A stretch of 14,174 bases of DNA from Candidatus Alkanophagales archaeon (GTDB lineage Archaea; Halobacteriota; Syntropharchaeia; Alkanophagales; B39-G2): positions 1-14,174 of the forward strand of contig QMVQ01000018.1 of assembly GCA_003661185.1 (NCBI GenBank), in the 5' to 3' direction. The notes below the pieces were generated by a model, which was given only the letters and a program-made list of their open reading frames with translations, was not told where the DNA came from and did not search any database. The first letter of the stretch is position 1; every line of letters begins with the position of its first letter. A program made the translations under genes and the position numbers. Below are positions 12,469 through 14,174 of the stretch, piece by piece.

Positions 12469-12828
12469 ATGAGCTACGAAGCAGAAATAATGGGCTACCA
12501 GCTTGCAGAGCGGCTGAAATCCGGACTCATCATGGCGCAGAGGCTCATGGACGTTTTCTCCTCTCTGACGGGGGGTGAGCGTGGCGGCGCTCGGAAGATA
12601 ATGCTCACGTTCCTCGAGGGGTTGCTCAACGAGACGCAGCTTGCGTCGAATTTCACAAGCATGCAGGAGTTTGCTGAAATAGCATCGGAGTTGCGGGACG
12701 TGATGCGGAAAGTCGAGACCGACGAGCTTTCAGACAGCAACTTAAACATAGGGCGGGCGGTCTCAAGAGCGACAACTGCATGCGATGCAAAAATCAAAGC
12801 TCTGAAGGTGATTTTTGAGAATGATTGA
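12469..12828 (+). CDS. Unknown small helical protein between AIM24 and trpA
   Basis: I do not recognise this 119-residue protein. It is predicted helical throughout, with an N-terminal amphipathic helix (AEIMGYQLAERLKSGLIMAQRLMDVFSSL), a Gly-rich turn (GGERGGAR), and further charged helices ending KIKALKVIF. There is one cysteine, no signal peptide, and no membrane segment. GAGGTGCGAGG directly before the ATG is a good ribosome binding site; the gene starts 10 bases after the AIM24 gene and ends 35 bases before trpA, so the three are likely one transcript. Codon use and composition match the neighbours. It may be a lineage-specific protein; no function can be inferred. Confidence 0.72.
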   Translation: MSYEAEIMGYQLAERLKSGLIMAQRLMDVFSSLTGGERGGARKIMLTFLEGLLNETQLASNFTSMQEFAEIASELRDVMRKVETDELSDSNLNIGRAVSRATTACDAKIKALKVIFEND

Positions 12829-12863
12829 GCTACCGATGTGGCTGAGAGCGGGAGGAACTACAC

Positions 12864-13691
12864 ATGGACAGAATAACAAAGAGGTTTAAAGAGCTGAAGG
12901 AAAGGGGCGAGGGCGGACTAATAAGCTTCATCACTGCCGGCGACCCTTCAGCCGACGCCACCATCAAGATTGCGGATGCGCTTGTCAGTGGCGGCGTGGA
13001 CTTCCTCGAACTTGGCTTGCCGTTCTCAGACCCTATGGCTGATGGTCCAACCATCCAGAAAGGGACGGAACGCAGCTTAAAAGCAGGGATGACTCCCGAT
13101 ATTTATTTTGAGGTCGCTAAGGAGATTAAAGGCGTGCCGAAGATTTGCCTGACTTATTACAACATAGTTTTGCGGCGGGGCTTCGAAAGATTTATAAAGG
13201 ACTGCAAGCGTGCGGGCATCGACGGTTTAATAGTGGCGGACCTCCCGATAGACGAGGCGGCGCCGCTCCTCGAGCGATGCCGAGCGGAGAACTTCCATCT
13301 AATCTTCCTTGCGGCGCCGACGACGAGCGACGAGCGGCTGCGCTGGATTTTGAGGGAGAGCTCTGCCTTTTTATACTTGGTGTCACTGCTCGGCGTCACC
13401 GGCGAGCGGGAGAGGCTTTCTGCTTACGTCTCGCCGCTCTTGAGGCGGATAAAAGCGTTGGAGCAGGAGCTTGAAAAGGCAATGAGCGTGGCGGTCGGCT
13501 TTGGGATTTCGAAGCCTGAACACGTCCGCTCCGTCATAGATGCGGGTGCGGACGCCGCCATTGTCGGGAGCGCCTTCGTCAGACTCATCGAAGATAACGT
13601 GCATGACGAAGAAAAAATGTTGAGGACTGTGGAAGAATTCGCGCGGGCGTTGAAGGACGCTGCTTGTGGTGGCGTCCGCAGAGTCACTTGA
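12864..13691 (+). CDS. trpA: Tryptophan synthase alpha subunit
   Basis: TrpA cleaves indole-3-glycerol phosphate to indole and glyceraldehyde 3-phosphate; indole is channelled to TrpB. The 275-residue TIM barrel has catalytic Glu49 and Asp60 in FLELGLPFSDPMADGPTIQ, at the same numbers as in Escherichia coli TrpA. Other marks: SFITAGDPSAD (21-31), CLTYYN, GIDGLIVADLPIDEA (usual PDLP), a loop 6 SLLGVTGERERLS where most enzymes have SRxGVTG, VGFGISKPEHVRSVIDAGADAAIVGSAFV for phosphate binding. GGGAGG lies eight bases before the ATG. The gene stands apart from trpB and other trp genes in this window and follows an unknown gene; it is convergent with the MBF1 gene, with four bases between stop codons. 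Confidence 0.97.
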   Translation: MDRITKRFKELKERGEGGLISFITAGDPSADATIKIADALVSGGVDFLELGLPFSDPMADGPTIQKGTERSLKAGMTPDIYFEVAKEIKGVPKICLTYYNIVLRRGFERFIKDCKRAGIDGLIVADLPIDEAAPLLERCRAENFHLIFLAAPTTSDERLRWILRESSAFLYLVSLLGVTGERERLSAYVSPLLRRIKALEQELEKAMSVAVGFGISKPEHVRSVIDAGADAAIVGSAFVRLIEDNVHDEEKMLRTVEEFARALKDAACGGVRRVT

Positions 13692-13695
13692 GAAA

Positions 13696-14088
13696 TTATT
13701 GCACTCGCTCAACCAGCGAGATGTTCAAGATGCGTTCCAATTTCTGTCGCACTCTGTCGTCGGGCACAATCTCGCCACGCTCTATTTTGCGAAGGAGCGA
13801 GACCTTTTCGTTTATCCGCTTCGCAAGCTCCTCCTGCTTGAGCCCCAACTTCTCTCTTGCATCTTTGACGCGCATCCCGAAATCAGGGACGATCTCGATG
13901 CTGAACTCCTCATCCATGAGCTTGTATATCTTTTTCTTCACAACCGGTTTCGCCTTGCTTGACGCCCGCTCAGGGACGGCGACGCCGTATTTTGCGCACG
14001 CCTTGCAGACACGCAGCTTAGAAGTGCCAACCTCAACAAGATACGTGTGCTGCACATCCGCCCCGCATATTTCGCATTGCTGCGTCAT
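13696..14088 (-). CDS. Archaeal multiprotein bridging factor 1 (MBF1) transcription factor
   Basis: The 130-residue protein has the archaeal MBF1 layout. An N-terminal zinc ribbon has Cys5/Cys8 (CEIC) and Cys28/Cys31 (CKAC). A linker rich in Lys and Ser follows (about 40-55). The C-terminal Cro/C1-type helix-turn-helix (about 70-125) reads VKDAREKLGLKQEELAKRINEKVSLLRKIERGEIVPDDRV. In eukaryotes MBF1 bridges TBP and activators; in archaea the homologue binds ribosomes or DNA-associated complexes and its role is less clear. The only plausible start is the ATG at 14088. An A/T-rich element on the minus strand (ATAATAAATA, 14100-14109) lies upstream, closer to the start than usual for a TATA box. 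The gene stands alone and is divergent from the gene starting at 14148. Confidence 0.93.
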   Translation of the reverse strand: MTQQCEICGADVQHTYLVEVGTSKLRVCKACAKYGVAVPERASSKAKPVVKKKIYKLMDEEFSIEIVPDFGMRVKDAREKLGLKQEELAKRINEKVSLLRKIERGEIVPDDRVRQKLERILNISLVERVQ

Positions 14089-14116
14089 TTTGCATCAACT
14101 ATTTATTATGGCTGGA

Positions 14117-14129
14117 CAAATTAAAAAGA
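14117..14129 (+). promoter_or_regulatory. TATA-like element for the gene starting at 14148
   Basis: AAATTAAAAAG on the plus strand is centred about 25 nt upstream of the ATG at 14148, the spacing of an archaeal TATA box for a leaderless or near-leaderless gene. A GGGG three bases into the short leader could also act as a weak ribosome binding site. Confidence 0.3.
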
Positions 14130-14147
14130 GAACAGCGGGGTAAGAAG

Positions 14148-14174
14148 ATGGAAGAGAGTGAAAGAGTGCCGCCA
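14148..14174 (+). CDS. Start of a plus-strand gene cut by the window edge
   Basis: Nine codons are visible (MEESERVPP) after an ATG with GGGGTAAGAAG upstream and a TATA-like element about 25 bases upstream. It is divergent from the MBF1 gene with about 60 bases between starts. The product cannot be named from nine residues. MBF1 genes in archaea are sometimes next to the proteasome-activating nucleotidase gene, but nothing here tests that. Confidence 0.4.

Noticed and set aside
13664..14143. 159-codon open frame on the plus strand
   Set aside because: It is antisense to the MBF1 gene, is very rich in Ser, Arg and Thr, and lacks any recognisable motif.
1..14174. CRISPR array, tRNA, rRNA, transposase or prophage genes
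   Set aside because: No regularly spaced direct repeats, tRNA-like cloverleaf, rRNA signature or recombinase motif was seen on either strand.

Overview
The window reads as a chromosomal segment of a euryarchaeon with C1 metabolism (methanogen, ANME or related alkane-oxidising lineage). The evidence is the archaeal-type CODH/ACS genes (CdhA with two extra ferredoxin-like cluster motifs, CdhB epsilon, short CdhC without the bacterial N-terminal domain), an archaeal MBF1 regulator, a surface protein with an archaeosortase-type C-terminus, archaeal TATA-like promoters often about 27 nt upstream of the start codon (leaderless genes), and GGAGGTGAT-like ribosome binding sites inside operons. I cannot assign a genus from the sequence alone.

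Layout: 1-441 (-) is the start of a secreted parallel beta-helix protein cut by the window edge; 482-841 has no credible gene; 842-1939 (+) is carA without carB next to it; 2023-2604 (-) is a coiled-coil surface protein; 2672-3598 (+) is an RPA-like OB fold fused to a possible dual-OB domain; 3643-5175 (-) is a one-piece GMP synthase. Then comes the centre of interest: a (+) operon of a small four-CxxC zinc protein, cdhA, cdhB and cdhC (5322-9920), facing a (-) operon of a CooC-type nickel ATPase, a Cys-rich protein and a helical protein (9967-11630). Divergent from cooC are an AIM24-family protein, an unknown helical protein and trpA (11722-13691, +). MBF1 (-) and the first codons of another (+) gene end the window.

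The main result is in CdhA. By alignment from memory to CooS and methanogen CdhA, this protein keeps the nickel-ligand Cys, the three cubane Cys, the catalytic Lys and the E and F ferredoxin clusters. Both ligands of the pendant iron of the C-cluster (the His and the Cys) are replaced, the catalytic His and most of the histidine track are gone, and the D-cluster cysteines are missing. The CdhC partner next to it has a complete A-cluster ligand set with spacing identical to the characterised protein. The locus may therefore encode an acetyl-CoA synthase module on a CODH-like subunit with an altered or dead CO site, with a private zinc protein and its own metal-insertion operon. cdhD and cdhE are not in the window.
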